This document shows positions 41,639 to 50,593 of a stretch of DNA of 64,000 bases, in pieces. The notes below the pieces were generated by a model. That model was given only the letters and a program-made list of their open reading frames with translations. It made no database searches and had not been told where the DNA came from. Positions within the stretch are counted from its first letter, which is position 1; each line of letters begins with the position of its first letter. The stretch covers positions 1 through 64,000 of the forward strand of contig NZ_JPLA01000003.1 of the NCBI RefSeq assembly GCF_001010355.1, given 5' to 3'. Source of the DNA: Dyella japonica DSM 16301 (GTDB lineage Bacteria; Pseudomonadota; Gammaproteobacteria; Xanthomonadales; Rhodanobacteraceae). The translations under genes and the position numbers were made by a program.

Positions 41639-42421
41639 TTATCCCAGCGGCGTGGCCAGATACCGGCTCGGCGCCATCCCCAGCACGCGCCGGAATGCCG
41701 CGGTAAACGCACTGGGATTGCCATAGCCCAGGTCGACCGCCACCTGCGTGATCGCCTCGCCGTTGCTCAGTCGCGTCAACGCCGTGAGCAGGCAGGCCTG
41801 ATGCCGCCAGGCGGTGAAGCTCATGCCGGTTTCGTCGCGGAAGGTGCGCGTGAAATGGCGCCGACTCATGCCGGCGCGGCGCGCCATGTCGTCGATCTTC
41901 ACTTCCTGCGAGGGTTGTTCCAGCAGATGTCGGCAGAGCGCGGCGAGACGCTTTTCGCGCGGCAGCGGCGTGCTCAGCGGCAGCACCGGCATGCGGCGGA
42001 TTTCATCGAGCAGCAGCGCCATCACACGTCCATCCCGGCCGTCCAGATCGTATTCGGCCGGCAGGTCCACCGCTTCCATCAGCAATTCGTGCAGCAGGGG
42101 AGAGACGCTGATGACCTGGCAGCGGGATGCGAGGCCGGCGTTCTCGACGGCCTCGGGCGTGACGTAAGCGCTGCGCGTGGACACCGGGCCGGCCATCAGC
42201 ACCTCGTGCGACACGCCGGGCGGGATCCAGAGGGCGCGCCGTGGCGGCACCACCCAGCTGCCTTCGCTTGTAATGGTGGTGATCACCCCTGTGGAGGCAT
42301 ACAGCAGCTGGCCGCGGCGATGCGAATGCGGGGGCAGCACGTAATGCGGGGGATAGTCGTTGCCCGTCGCGATCACGTCGCGGGGCGTCTGGTCAAAGCT
42401 TTCCGCACGGGCGTTACGCAT
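41639..42421 (-). CDS. AraC-family regulator with cupin sensor domain
   Basis: This 260-residue regulator has an N-terminal cupin-like domain (about 20-110; YPPHYVLPPHSHRRGQLLYA carries the cupin His residues) and a C-terminal AraC HTH domain (about 155-255). IDDMARRAGMSRRHFTRTFRDETGMSF and ITQVAVDLGYGNPSAFTAAFRRVLG are the two helix-turn-helices. It is divergent from the Fsr-like MFS pump gene, with 127 bases between starts, and is probably its regulator (inference). Similar YdeO/NimR-type proteins respond to drugs or metals and control adjacent efflux genes. Confidence 0.9.
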   Translation of the reverse strand: MRNARAESFDQTPRDVIATGNDYPPHYVLPPHSHRRGQLLYASTGVITTITSEGSWVVPPRRALWIPPGVSHEVLMAGPVSTRSAYVTPEAVENAGLASRCQVISVSPLLHELLMEAVDLPAEYDLDGRDGRVMALLLDEIRRMPVLPLSTPLPREKRLAALCRHLLEQPSQEVKIDDMARRAGMSRRHFTRTFRDETGMSFTAWRHQACLLTALTRLSNGEAITQVAVDLGYGNPSAFTAAFRRVLGMAPSRYLATPLG

Positions 42422-42548
42422 AGGCTTGGCCCATTTTCAACAGAAATTGACCCAGTTGCGTGTGCGGGCCGGGCGCGTCCACTTTAAGGTGGCGTTCCCG
42501 GCGGCGCAACCGCGTCGTCCTGCCGCAGACGTTCCCTTACGAGTCCCC

Positions 42549-43781
42549 ATGCAAACCCGCGTCGAAGACATGCCGTTGGCCGCCGCGCCGCCCGCCAGCC
42601 CTGCCACCGAACACGCCACCGAGTTCAGGATCCTCGGTGCGATCAGCTTCTCGCACCTGCTCAACGACATGATCCAGTCGTTGATCCTGGCGATCTATCC
42701 GATCCTCAAGAGTGGCTTCAACCTCAACTTCGCGCAGATCGGCCTGATCACGCTGACCTACCAGATCACCGCCTCGCTGCTGCAGCCGGCGGTGGGCCTG
42801 ATCACGGACAAGAAGCCGATGCCGTATTCCTTGCCGGTGGGCATGGGCTTCACCCTGTGCGGCTTGTTGCTGCTCGCGACGGCGCCCAACTTCACCGTCC
42901 TGCTGATCGCTGCGGGCTTGGTCGGCACGGGCTCCTCGGTGTTCCATCCCGAATCCTCGCGCGTGGCGCGCATGGCCTCGGGCGGTCGTCATGGCCTGGC
43001 GCAGTCGCTGTTCCAGGTCGGCGGCAATGCGGGTGCGTCGCTGGGTCCGTTGCTGGCGGCATGGATCATCGTGCCGCATGGCCGCGGCAGCGTGGCGTGG
43101 TTTTCGCTCGCCGCGCTGCTGGCCATCGTGGTGCTGCTGCAGGTGAGCCGCTGGTATCGCGATCACCACGCCGTGCGCGGCAAGGCCAAGGCCAAGCGGG
43201 CGTCGCATATCGTGCTGACCCAGGCCCAGGTGGCCTGGTCGCTGCTGATCCTCGGGCTGCTGATCTTCTCCAAGTATTTCTATCTGGCGAGCCTCAGCAG
43301 CTACTACACGTTCTACCTGATGCACCGCTTCGGCGTGTCCGTGCAGAGTGCGCAGACGCATCTGTTCGTGTTCCTGTTTGCCGTGGCGGCCGGTTCGCTG
43401 ATCGGCGGTCCGGTGGGCGATCGCATCGGACGCAAGTGGGTGATCTGGGCATCGATCCTCGGCGTGGCGCCGTTCACCCTGCTACTGCCGCATGCCAGCC
43501 TGTTCTGGACGGGCGTGCTCACGGTGATCATCGGCCTGATCCTGGCCTCGGCGTTCTCGGCCATCCTGGTCTACGCGCAGGAGCTGATTCCTGGCCGCGT
43601 GGGCATGGTGTCGGGCCTGTTCTTCGGCTTTGCGTTCGGCATGGGCGGCATTGGTGCGGCAGTACTGGGACATATCGCCGACGCGCGCGGCATCGAGTAT
43701 GTCTACGGCTTGTGCGCCTATCTGCCGTTGATCGGCATCATTACGGCGTTCTTGCCGAATCTGGAGCGCAAGCCGGCCTGA
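42549..43781 (+). CDS. MFS efflux transporter, fosmidomycin-resistance (Fsr) like
   Basis: This 410-residue protein has twelve hydrophobic helices. Fsr-type features include FSHLLNDMIQSLILAIYPILK near the start, LTYQITASLLQPAVGLITDKKPMPYSLP, GTGSSVFHPESSRVARMASGGRHGLAQSLFQVGGNAG and PVGDRIGRKWVIWAS at the start of the second half. This family exports fosmidomycin and other compounds. The start at 42549 is chosen; the longer frame overlaps the divergent AraC gene. The region between them should hold both promoters. Confidence 0.92.
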   Translation: MQTRVEDMPLAAAPPASPATEHATEFRILGAISFSHLLNDMIQSLILAIYPILKSGFNLNFAQIGLITLTYQITASLLQPAVGLITDKKPMPYSLPVGMGFTLCGLLLLATAPNFTVLLIAAGLVGTGSSVFHPESSRVARMASGGRHGLAQSLFQVGGNAGASLGPLLAAWIIVPHGRGSVAWFSLAALLAIVVLLQVSRWYRDHHAVRGKAKAKRASHIVLTQAQVAWSLLILGLLIFSKYFYLASLSSYYTFYLMHRFGVSVQSAQTHLFVFLFAVAAGSLIGGPVGDRIGRKWVIWASILGVAPFTLLLPHASLFWTGVLTVIIGLILASAFSAILVYAQELIPGRVGMVSGLFFGFAFGMGGIGAAVLGHIADARGIEYVYGLCAYLPLIGIITAFLPNLERKPA

Positions 43782-43803
43782 GCGTGCGCGGGCGCTACAC
43801 CTC

Positions 43804-43946
43804 TGTGGGAGCGCACCCAGTGCGCGACGGGTCGGTAGTGCGGGACGATGTGGGGCCGCGGTCGCGCACAAGTGCGCTCCTACAATGGAGCGGGGCGGTG
43901 AAGGTTGCGCTCTGTAGGTTTGTCGGGCACAGGGTGCCCTCCCACA
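43804..43946. repeat. Compound REP element with three arms
   Basis: One left arm (43804-43828, GGGAGCGCACCCAGTGCG) is followed by two right-type arms: 43861-43884 of the CTTGTGCG sub-family and 43922-43946 of the CCTGTGCG sub-family, the latter with two compensated changes. It lies between the convergent fsr-like and murB genes. The mixture suggests recombination between or decay of two REP units. Confidence 0.8.
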
Positions 43947-43965
43947 GGGGAGGGCTGCACGGTCG

Positions 43966-45006
43966 TCAAACGACAACCGGCTCCGGCTCCAGCGTCACGC
44001 CGAACTTCGCGCGCACGCCCTCGATCACCTTCAGCGCAAACGCCCATAGCTCGCCGCCAGTGGCGCGGCCATGGTTCACCAGCACCAGCGCATGGCGATT
44101 GGAGATGCCGGCGTCGCCCTCGCGCATGCCCTTGAAGCCGCTGGTTTCGATCAGCCAGGCAGCGGAGAGCTTCCATCGCCCATCGCTGCCCACCCACGAC
44201 ACCAGCTCGGGATGTTCGCGCTTGAGCGCCTCGCCCTGGGCTGCATCGATCAAGGGATTCTTGAAGAAACTGCCGGCGTTGCCGATCACCGCGGGGTCGG
44301 GCAGCTTCTTGGTGCGCAGATGCACCACGGCCTCGGCCACGTGGAACGGTGCCGGCTTGTCCACGCCCATGCGCACGAGTTCCTCGCCAATGCCCGCATA
44401 GTCCGTGCGCAGTTCGCGTGAACGGGGCAGGGCAAAGCGCACGGCGGTGACGATGTAGCGACCAGGCTCATGCTTGAACACCGAATCGCGATAGGCAAAG
44501 GCGCAGGCGGCGCGATCGAGCACGGCCACGCGACGCTCCTGCGTATCCCACGCTTCCACGCTGTCGATGAATTCCGCCACCTCGGTGCCATACGCGCCGA
44601 TGTTCTGGATCGGCGCGGCGCCCACGGTGCCAGGAATCAGGATGAGGTTTTCCAATCCGGCGTAGCCCTGGCCCAGCGTCCAGCGCACGAAATCATCCCA
44701 GCGCTCGCCGGCGGCCACCGCGATGCGGGCGACGTCGCCATCCTGTTCCACCTGCACGCCGCGCGTGGCCATGGCCAGCACGGTGCCGTCGTAGTCGCCG
44801 GTAAACAGCATATTGCTGCCTTCGCCCAGCACCAGCAGCTTGCCGTTGCGTACGGCCGGAAATTCCAGCAGTTCGGTCAGCTTGGAGGCGTCGTTGATCT
44901 CCGCCAGCAGACGCGCCCGCGCGTTGACGCGCAGCGTGTTGCGCGTGGCCAACGGAGCATTTTCGATCAGCGTGTAGCCGCCCATATCGATACGTTCAAC
45001 CGGCAT
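43966..45006 (-). CDS. murB: UDP-N-acetylenolpyruvoylglucosamine reductase
   Basis: This 346-residue FAD enzyme makes UDP-MurNAc in the peptidoglycan pathway, using NADPH in the cytosol. It is a type I (E. coli-like) MurB. GEGSNMLF binds FAD, YRDSVFK carries the Arg/Tyr pair, NAGSFFKNP has the catalytic Ser, and [13 protein letters not shown] has the active-site Glu. The ATG at 45006 has AGGAA at a good distance and overlaps the pyrD end by 11 bases; a second ATG at 44985 lacks a ribosome site. It is transcribed with pyrD and a methyltransferase gene. Confidence 0.95.
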   Translation of the reverse strand: MPVERIDMGGYTLIENAPLATRNTLRVNARARLLAEINDASKLTELLEFPAVRNGKLLVLGEGSNMLFTGDYDGTVLAMATRGVQVEQDGDVARIAVAAGERWDDFVRWTLGQGYAGLENLILIPGTVGAAPIQNIGAYGTEVAEFIDSVEAWDTQERRVAVLDRAACAFAYRDSVFKHEPGRYIVTAVRFALPRSRELRTDYAGIGEELVRMGVDKPAPFHVAEAVVHLRTKKLPDPAVIGNAGSFFKNPLIDAAQGEALKREHPELVSWVGSDGRWKLSAAWLIETSGFKGMREGDAGISNRHALVLVNHGRATGGELWAFALKVIEGVRAKFGVTLEPEPVVV

Positions 45007-46033
45007 GGGTGGTTTCCTGCTGACGGCGGATTTCATTCACGCATTCGGCGATCAGCGAGGGCCCGCGATAAACCATGCCCGAATACAGCTGCACCAGCGA
45101 GGCGCCTGCGCTGATCTTCTCCGCAGCATCGCTGCCATCGAGTATGCCGCCCACGCCGATGATGGCGAGCTGGTCGCCCACGCGCTGGCGCATGCCGCGC
45201 AGCACGGCGGTGGAGCGGGCGAACAGCGGCTTGCCAGAGAGGCCGCCGGTTTCATTGCCCTGCGGATCGTCGGCGACGGCGGTGTGGTCGATGGTGGTAT
45301 TGGTGCAGATCACGCCGTCCACCTTGGCGGCCAGCAGCACGTCGGCGATCGCATCAAGCTCGTTTTCGCTGAGGTCCGGAGCGATCTTCAACAGCATCGG
45401 CTTGCGCGCACCGCTTTGCGAGCCCAGGCGCTCCTGTGCTTCACGCAGGGTCTCGATGAAGCGGCGCAGGGTGGCTTCTTCCTGCAGGTCGCGCAGGCCC
45501 TGTGTGTTGGGCGAGGAAATATTCACGGTGATGTAGCTGGCCAGCGCATGGACGCGCTCCAGGCAGAACAGGTAATCGTCCACCGCCTTGTCGTTGGGGG
45601 TGTCCTTGTTCTTGCCGATATTGATGCCGAGCACGCCGCGATAGCTCGACTTCTGCACATTGCGCACCAGCGCATCGACGCCGGCATTGTTGAAGCCCAG
45701 GCGATTGATCACCGCCTCGTACTTGGGCAGGCGGAACATGCGTGGCTTGTCGTTGCCCGGCTGCGGACGCGGCGTGGTGGTGCCCACTTCCACGAAGCCA
45801 AAGCCCAGTGCGCCCAGCGCATCGAGGTGATCGGCATTCTTGTCCAGCCCGGCCGCAAGGCCGACCGGATTGGGAAAGCGGATGCCAAACGCCGTGGTCG
45901 GCAACTCTTGCGGCAGCTTAGCCACCAGCTGGATGAAGTTGCTGCGATGGGCCACGTCGAGGCCATAGAGCGTCGCACGATGCGCGGTTTCAGCATCCAG
46001 CGCGAACAGCAATGGGCGAATGAGGTCATACAT
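44996..46033 (-). CDS. pyrD: Dihydroorotate dehydrogenase (quinone), class 2
   Basis: This 345-residue FMN enzyme oxidises dihydroorotate to orotate in pyrimidine synthesis, passing electrons to quinone at the inner membrane. The N-terminal helical hairpin ([19 protein letters not shown]) that makes the quinone tunnel marks class 2. [12 protein letters not shown] contains the catalytic Ser, and [26 protein letters not shown] binds the FMN phosphate. It is two bases from the methyltransferase gene upstream and overlaps murB downstream. Confidence 0.96.
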   Translation of the reverse strand: MYDLIRPLLFALDAETAHRATLYGLDVAHRSNFIQLVAKLPQELPTTAFGIRFPNPVGLAAGLDKNADHLDALGALGFGFVEVGTTTPRPQPGNDKPRMFRLPKYEAVINRLGFNNAGVDALVRNVQKSSYRGVLGINIGKNKDTPNDKAVDDYLFCLERVHALASYITVNISSPNTQGLRDLQEEATLRRFIETLREAQERLGSQSGARKPMLLKIAPDLSENELDAIADVLLAAKVDGVICTNTTIDHTAVADDPQGNETGGLSGKPLFARSTAVLRGMRQRVGDQLAIIGVGGILDGSDAAEKISAGASLVQLYSGMVYRGPSLIAECVNEIRRQQETTHAG

Positions 46034-46035
46034 AG

Positions 46036-46803
46036 TCAGGAAAGTTGGCCCACGTAGATGACGGTGTCGTAGTCGAAACCGATGCGCCCGTTGATCGCGC
46101 TGCGATCGAACAGCTCGCGCAAGGCGTGCATCATGGCTTCATGATTGGGATGGCCTTCGCGTGGCGCATACGAGGATGAAAGCAATCGTCCACTGAGGCT
46201 TTCATAGTCCAGGCGCTGGCCGTGATCGAAACGGCCCATGCCCAGATAGCCCTCGCCGAACCACGCACGCAGCGTCGGTTCGTCGCCATAGCGCTCGGCG
46301 ACGCTGGTGTAATCGGTACCGTATTGCTTGAGGATCGCTTCGTAGCCTTCAAGGAAGGGCGAGCCGACCAAGCGGCGCGAATTCCAGATGATCGCCGCCA
46401 GTCCGCCCGGACGCAGGATGCGCTGGAACTCCGCGCGCGCGGCCGCCTGGTCGAACCAGTGGAACGCCTGCGCCACGACGATGAGGTCGACGCTGGCGTC
46501 GTCGAGACCGGTCGCGGTCGCATGCCCATCAACGGTGCTGAAACGCGAGTCATCGCCCAGCCAGCTCTCGGCCGCAGCGCGCATCGGTGCATTGGGCTCC
46601 ACCGCGATCACGTGATAGCCGCCATCCAGGAACAGCTTGCTGGAGATGCCGGTACCCGCGCCGATGTCCGCCACCAGCCACTGCGGGGTGACACCGAACT
46701 CGCTCTGCAGCCACTGCAGCATGGCCAGCGGATAGTCGGGTCGAAACCGCACATAGTCGGCGACGCGGTCGCTGAAACGTTCGGTGGGCTTCTGGTCGGT
46801 CAT
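46036..46803 (-). CDS. Class I SAM-dependent methyltransferase
   Basis: This 255-residue enzyme has motif [20 protein letters not shown] and motif [14 protein letters not shown], then [13 protein letters not shown] and [18 protein letters not shown], all typical of the methyltransferase-11 (UbiE-like) group. The substrate is unknown. The short spacing to pyrD suggests co-transcription. The start at 46803 fits the [25 protein letters not shown] opening common to this family. Confidence 0.88.
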   Translation of the reverse strand: MTDQKPTERFSDRVADYVRFRPDYPLAMLQWLQSEFGVTPQWLVADIGAGTGISSKLFLDGGYHVIAVEPNAPMRAAAESWLGDDSRFSTVDGHATATGLDDASVDLIVVAQAFHWFDQAAARAEFQRILRPGGLAAIIWNSRRLVGSPFLEGYEAILKQYGTDYTSVAERYGDEPTLRAWFGEGYLGMGRFDHGQRLDYESLSGRLLSSSYAPREGHPNHEAMMHALRELFDRSAINGRIGFDYDTVIYVGQLS

Positions 46804-46828
46804 GATTGCACCGTTACCGCACGGGACA

Positions 46829-47137
46829 TCAACCGTGCCAGGGAAAGAAATGCGCAAAGAGCCCGATGCCGAGGGCTGCAAGACTGAAGAACAGCAGCAA
46901 GGCCAGGACGATCAGCGCCAGCTGCAGGTAACCCATCACCAGGCCGATGACGGCAAGTGAATCGCCTTCCACGGTGCCCGGCGGAGCAAGGCGAATTTCC
47001 TTGCGTGCCAGGTGTCCGCAAACGATGGCGATGACGGCTGCCACAAAGGGAAGCACGGTCCAGGAGGCAATACCGGCAACGAGGCTGACGATGGCGAGCG
47101 TGTTGGTCGATCGATAAGCAGCGGGCTGGTAACTCAT
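46829..47137 (-). CDS. Small DUF4190-like membrane protein
   Basis: This 102-residue protein has two hydrophobic segments (about 17-40 and 65-95) with the sequence NTLAIVSLVAGIASWTVLPFVAAVIAIVCGHLARKEIR, the DUF4190 pattern. Function is unknown. It lies upstream of the methyltransferase gene by about 25 bases and may belong to the same transcript. A related small membrane protein gene follows further upstream, so the two may be diverged paralogues. Start 47137 has GGGAGTGCG before it. Confidence 0.78.
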   Translation of the reverse strand: MSYQPAAYRSTNTLAIVSLVAGIASWTVLPFVAAVIAIVCGHLARKEIRLAPPGTVEGDSLAVIGLVMGYLQLALIVLALLLFFSLAALGIGLFAHFFPWHG

Positions 47138-47214
47138 GGACGCACTCCCTGTGAGGTCATGGACGAAACACGGTGGCTGATCGGCTGTCGGCTGATAGTA
47201 GACGCGCCGCTCCG

Positions 47215-47544
47215 TCAATGGCGCATCTGCAGGAAGAAGAACGCGACCAGCAATCCAAACAGCGTGTACTGCGCGTACGCCATGATGCTCGCCGCCTTGG
47301 TGAGTCCCTCGCCGCGAATCGAGCCGCCAGAGCGGCGAATCTGCCGCTGCGCGATCCAGGCGCTTGGCGAGGCGATCACGGAACCGCTGAGCGGCATCGC
47401 GAACATGATGTACAGATTGAGCCCGGACAAGGCCAAGCCCATCACGGGCAGCACCGTCCAGGCGAGCACGGTAAACACCAAGCTGAAAATCGCCAGCGAA
47501 CTATACGTCGGTGCCGCTTGAACCACCTGTGCGTTTTCCATCAT
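47215..47544 (-). CDS. Small DUF4190-like membrane protein, second copy
   Basis: This 109-residue protein has two or three hydrophobic segments. YSSLAIFSLVFTVLAWTVLPVMG matches the start of the neighbouring DUF4190-like protein, and LTKAASIMAYAQYTLFGLLVAFFFL ends it. The middle (MPLSGSVIASPSAWIAQRQIRR) differs from the neighbour. AGGAG lies 5 bases before ATG 47544; GTG 47547 and ATG 47541 are alternatives. No function is known. Confidence 0.72.
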   Translation of the reverse strand: MMENAQVVQAAPTYSSLAIFSLVFTVLAWTVLPVMGLALSGLNLYIMFAMPLSGSVIASPSAWIAQRQIRRSGGSIRGEGLTKAASIMAYAQYTLFGLLVAFFFLQMRH

Positions 47545-47598
47545 CACAACTCCTGTCGTCGATGCCGTTACGCGTGCACTTGCTTCCTGGCGGTGCGT

Positions 47599-47622
47599 GC
47601 ATCCCGGCTTTCGCCGGGATGC
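47599..47622. repeat. CCCGGCTTTCGCCGGG hairpin
   Basis: GCATCCCGGC (47599-47608) and GCCGGGATGC (47613-47622) form a perfect stem with a TTTC loop. It belongs to the same family as 12271-12350. It lies 15 bases after the stop of the aldehyde dehydrogenase gene and could act as its terminator. Confidence 0.85.
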
Positions 47623-47637
47623 ACCGGTACTGCGGTT

Positions 47638-49173
47638 TTACAGATCGAACTTGATGCCCTGCGCCAGCGGCAGCGAGTTGGAGTAGTTGATGGTGTTGGT
47701 CTGGCGGCGCATATAGACCTTCCATGCGTCCGAACCGGATTCGCGACCGCCGCCCGTTTCCTTCTCGCCACCGAAGGCGCCGCCGATTTCCGCACCGGAC
47801 GTGCCGATGTTGACGTTTGCGATGCCGCAGTCCGAACCTGCCGCCGACAGATACTGCTCGGCCGATTTCAGGTTCTGCGTGAAGATCGCCGAGGACAGGC
47901 CCTGCGGCACGCTGTTCTGCAGCTCGATGGCTTCGTCCAGCGTCTTGAACGGCATCACGTAGAGGATCGGCGCAAAGGTTTCCGTCTGCACCACGTCGTC
48001 GCTGTTCTTCACACCGCTGACGATGGTCGGCAGCACGAAGTTGCCCTTGCGGTCGCTGAGCGCAGCGCCGCCGGTGAGCACCTTGCCGCCGGTGGCCTTG
48101 GCCTTTTCGACGGCGGCGAGGTAGGCCTTCACGGCATCCGGGCTGTTGAGCGGGCCCATCAGCGTGGTGGCCAGCGTCGGATCGCCGATCTTGCCTTCCA
48201 CCTGCTTGTACGCGGCGACCAGCTTGTCGGTCACGTCGCCGATGATGGACTCATGCACGAACAGGCGGCGCGTGCTGGTGCAGCGCTGGCCGGCGGTGCC
48301 GACGGCGCCGAACACGATGGCCGGAATCGCCAGCTTCAGGTCGGCGCTCTCGTCCAGGATGATGGCGTTGTTGCCGCCCAGCTCCAGCAGCGAACGACCC
48401 ATGCGCTTGGCCACGCGCTCACCCACCTGGCGACCCACCTTGGTCGAACCGGTGAAGCTGATCAGGGGGATGCGGTGATCGTCCACGAAGGCCTGCGACA
48501 GATCGGTGCCGGCATCGTTGAACAGGAAGAAGATGTCCGGGAAGCCGGCTTCGTTCAGCGCGTCGTTGCAGATCTTCATGCTGGCGATGGCCGACAGCGG
48601 CGTCTTCGGCGACGGCTTCCAGATGCAGATATCGCCGCAGATGGCCGCGAGGAACGCATTCCACGCCCACACCGCGACCGGGAAGTTGAACGCACTGATG
48701 ATGCCGACCAGACCCAGCGGCTGGTACTGCTCGTACATGCGATGGCCCGGACGCTCCGAGTGCATGGTGTAGCCATAGAGCATGCGGCTCTGGCCCACGG
48801 CGAAGTCGGCGATGTCGATCATCTCCTGCACTTCGCCATCGCCTTCGGGCTTGATCTTGCCCATCTCCAACGCCACCAGCGAGCCGAGCGCGTCCTTGTG
48901 CTTGCGCAGCGCTTCACCGCACAGACGCACCGCTTCACCGCGACGCGGCGCCGGGGTGGTACGCCACACCTTGAAGGCTTCCTGCGCGCGCTTGACGATC
49001 ACTTCGTAGTCGGCCGCGCTGGATGCGTGCACCGAGGCAATCACTTCGCCCGTGGCGGGATTGACCGGATGCAGGGTGCCGGCGTCGGTCGTCTTGGACC
49101 ACTCGCCCTGACCCAGGTACGTGCCCGAATGCGACTGGCCAAGACCAAGGGCGGTGAGAATTTCGTGCGACAT
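47638..49173 (-). CDS. amaB: Alpha-aminoadipic semialdehyde / piperideine-6-carboxylate dehydrogenase
   Basis: This 511-residue NAD(P)-dependent aldehyde dehydrogenase is of the ALDH7 type. It should convert aminoadipate semialdehyde to aminoadipate in lysine breakdown. The catalytic Cys298 lies in GQRCTSTRR, the general-base Glu in [10 protein letters not shown], and [20 protein letters not shown] and [20 protein letters not shown] are ALDH7 signatures. It is probably transcribed alone from a promoter between 49174 and the tRNA-Arg gene. GcdH at 11 kb could serve a later part of lysine catabolism. Antiquitin-type osmolyte roles are an alternative. Confidence 0.9.
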   Translation of the reverse strand: MSHEILTALGLGQSHSGTYLGQGEWSKTTDAGTLHPVNPATGEVIASVHASSAADYEVIVKRAQEAFKVWRTTPAPRRGEAVRLCGEALRKHKDALGSLVALEMGKIKPEGDGEVQEMIDIADFAVGQSRMLYGYTMHSERPGHRMYEQYQPLGLVGIISAFNFPVAVWAWNAFLAAICGDICIWKPSPKTPLSAIASMKICNDALNEAGFPDIFFLFNDAGTDLSQAFVDDHRIPLISFTGSTKVGRQVGERVAKRMGRSLLELGGNNAIILDESADLKLAIPAIVFGAVGTAGQRCTSTRRLFVHESIIGDVTDKLVAAYKQVEGKIGDPTLATTLMGPLNSPDAVKAYLAAVEKAKATGGKVLTGGAALSDRKGNFVLPTIVSGVKNSDDVVQTETFAPILYVMPFKTLDEAIELQNSVPQGLSSAIFTQNLKSAEQYLSAAGSDCGIANVNIGTSGAEIGGAFGGEKETGGGRESGSDAWKVYMRRQTNTINYSNSLPLAQGIKFDL

Positions 49174-49288
49174 GCTTCACTCCAGACCGGGGCGCGGGGA
49201 AGGCGCCGGGAATAAAACCGCCATTCTAGCAGGGGCCTGTTAACGGGTTCGCGCCGTCCCCCCGTTCCATGCCAGAATTCCGCCCGTT

Positions 49289-49365
49289 GCCCCCGTAGCT
49301 CAGCTGGATAGAGCGTCCCCCTCCTAAGGGGAAGGTCGTACGTTCGAATCGTATCGGGGGCACCA
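49289..49365 (+). tRNA. tRNA-Arg (anticodon CCT)
   Basis: The cloverleaf folds cleanly: acceptor GCCCCCG/CGGGGGC, D-arm GCTC...GAGC, anticodon stem TCCCC/GGGGA with loop CTCCTAA (anticodon CCT), and T-arm with loop TTCGAAT. The 3' CCA is encoded. It reads AGG codons. It is followed by a terminator hairpin. Confidence 0.97.
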
Positions 49366-49379
49366 AGACGCAGATGCAC

Positions 49380-49411
49380 AAAGGCCGGCGGTGACGCCGG
49401 CCTTTGCTTTT
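49380..49411 (+). terminator. Intrinsic terminator of tRNA-Arg
   Basis: AAAGGCCGGCG (49380-49390) and CGCCGGCCTTT (49395-49405) form an 11-bp stem with a GTGA loop, followed by GCTTTT. It is 14 bases after the tRNA end. Confidence 0.88.
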
Positions 49412-49562
49412 AGGGCTCACACCGCGGGCCTGGACGAGCCCAGCGGCGGGCCAACTGGCGTTGGTCGGGAGGGCGATCGGCGCGGTCAATGAGTGCATGC
49501 GGCAGTGCAGCGTGCGCGCCTCCTGCGGATGTCACTCCAGGTCAGCGCCATGACGCTGTAGG

Positions 49563-49778
49563 TCAGTTTTTGGCGAAAATGCCCCGGTCGAGCACCTCGG
49601 CCTGGACGTGGCCGGCCACCGCATCGTGGTCCATCGCTTCGCCGCTGAGCTCCTGCTGGGCGCAGACCGTGCCGTAGATGTGGGCGCGCCAGGCCACCCG
49701 GCCGGGCAGCTGATCCACTTCACAAAGCACCTGAAGTTCGTGCTCTGTCTCATCCACGACGCAAAAATTCATGTTCAT
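49563..49778 (-). CDS. Small hypothetical protein
   Basis: I do not recognise this 71-residue open frame (MNMNFCVVDETEHELQVLC...). The sequence is acidic, has no signal or TM segment, and reads as plausible coding (VDQLPGRVAWRAHIYG). The frame is open to 49910; 49778 and 49772 are the most natural ATGs, but neither has a strong ribosome site. It lies between the tRNA-Arg terminator and the response regulator gene. Confidence is low. Confidence 0.4.
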   Translation of the reverse strand: MNMNFCVVDETEHELQVLCEVDQLPGRVAWRAHIYGTVCAQQELSGEAMDHDAVAGHVQAEVLDRGIFAKN

Positions 49779-49951
49779 GCGTGGGCGCCCCTGACGCCCG
49801 CGAAACGGCCAAACGGTGGGCGATGGCGATGCCATCGCGAGGTCCTCATCGAGTGTCTGGTTCTTCGAGGCGCCTTTGTTCAAGCCAAGCGCAATCAAGG
49901 AACGTGCCATGTCGCCAGTAAGCGGGCGGGCCTTGGTGCGCCCTGGTCGGA

Positions 49952-50593
49952 TCAGGCGAGGATGCCGTGCTCGCGTGCGTAGGCGTACACGTCCAGGTCG
50001 TTCTTCAACCCCAGCTTGTTCATGGCATCCATCTTCTGGCGGCTGATGGTTTTCACGCTGCGGTTGAGCTGACCGGCGATCTCGGTCACGGTGAAGCCCG
50101 AAGCGAACAGGCGCAGCACTTCGGTTTCGCGCTTGGACAGGGCCGGATGGCCGTCGGCCGGACTACCCGCGCCGCCATCATCGAGCACCTGGCTGATGCT
50201 GGTGCTCAGGAACAGACGTCCATGCGTGACGGCCTGCACCGCGAGCGTCAACTCCGAAAGCGCATCGGTCTTGCTCATCAGGCCGCGCGTACCGGTTTCC
50301 AGGATCGCCTTGAGCACGCCACCGTTGTTCACCATGGTCAGTACCACCACCGGCAGCTCGGGGCGGCGACGGCGAATCATGCCGAGCATCTGCAGGCCGT
50401 CGGCCATTTGACCGCCGGGCATGCTGAAGTCGGTGATCAACAGCTCGCAGGGATGTTTGTCCACGGCATCGAGCAGCTCGACCGGCGAGCCGACCTCGGC
50501 CACCACTTTGGCCGTCGTATGGTTTTCCAGCAGGGCGCGTACGCCGCTGCGAAAAATGGGATGGTCGTCAGCGAGGATGATGCGAAGGGTCAC
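49952..50593 (-). CDS. RcsB-like response regulator (NarL/FixJ family)
   Basis: This 213-residue protein has a receiver domain (about 1-125; acidic pocket LADDH, phospho-acceptor Asp in ITDFSMPG, VLTM and the K of MSKTD) and a LuxR-type HTH domain (about 148-205). LSKRETEVLRLFASGFTVTEIAGQLNRSVKTISRQKMDAMNKLGLKND is remarkably close to RcsB. No sensor kinase lies beside it, so it is an orphan in this window. RcsB-like regulators in xanthomonads control motility and polysaccharide genes. Its upstream flank is a long region without confident genes. Confidence 0.92.
   Translation of the reverse strand: MTLRIILADDHPIFRSGVRALLENHTTAKVVAEVGSPVELLDAVDKHPCELLITDFSMPGGQMADGLQMLGMIRRRRPELPVVVLTMVNNGGVLKAILETGTRGLMSKTDALSELTLAVQAVTHGRLFLSTSISQVLDDGGAGSPADGHPALSKRETEVLRLFASGFTVTEIAGQLNRSVKTISRQKMDAMNKLGLKNDLDVYAYAREHGILA

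Noticed and set aside
42360-42548. Long N-terminal extension of the MFS transporter
   Set aside because: It would overlap the divergent AraC gene, and family proteins start at about 42549.
47173-49215. 680-codon plus-strand frame opposite the aldehyde dehydrogenase gene
   Set aside because: No domain or plausible start; the minus-strand ALDH7 protein explains the sequence.
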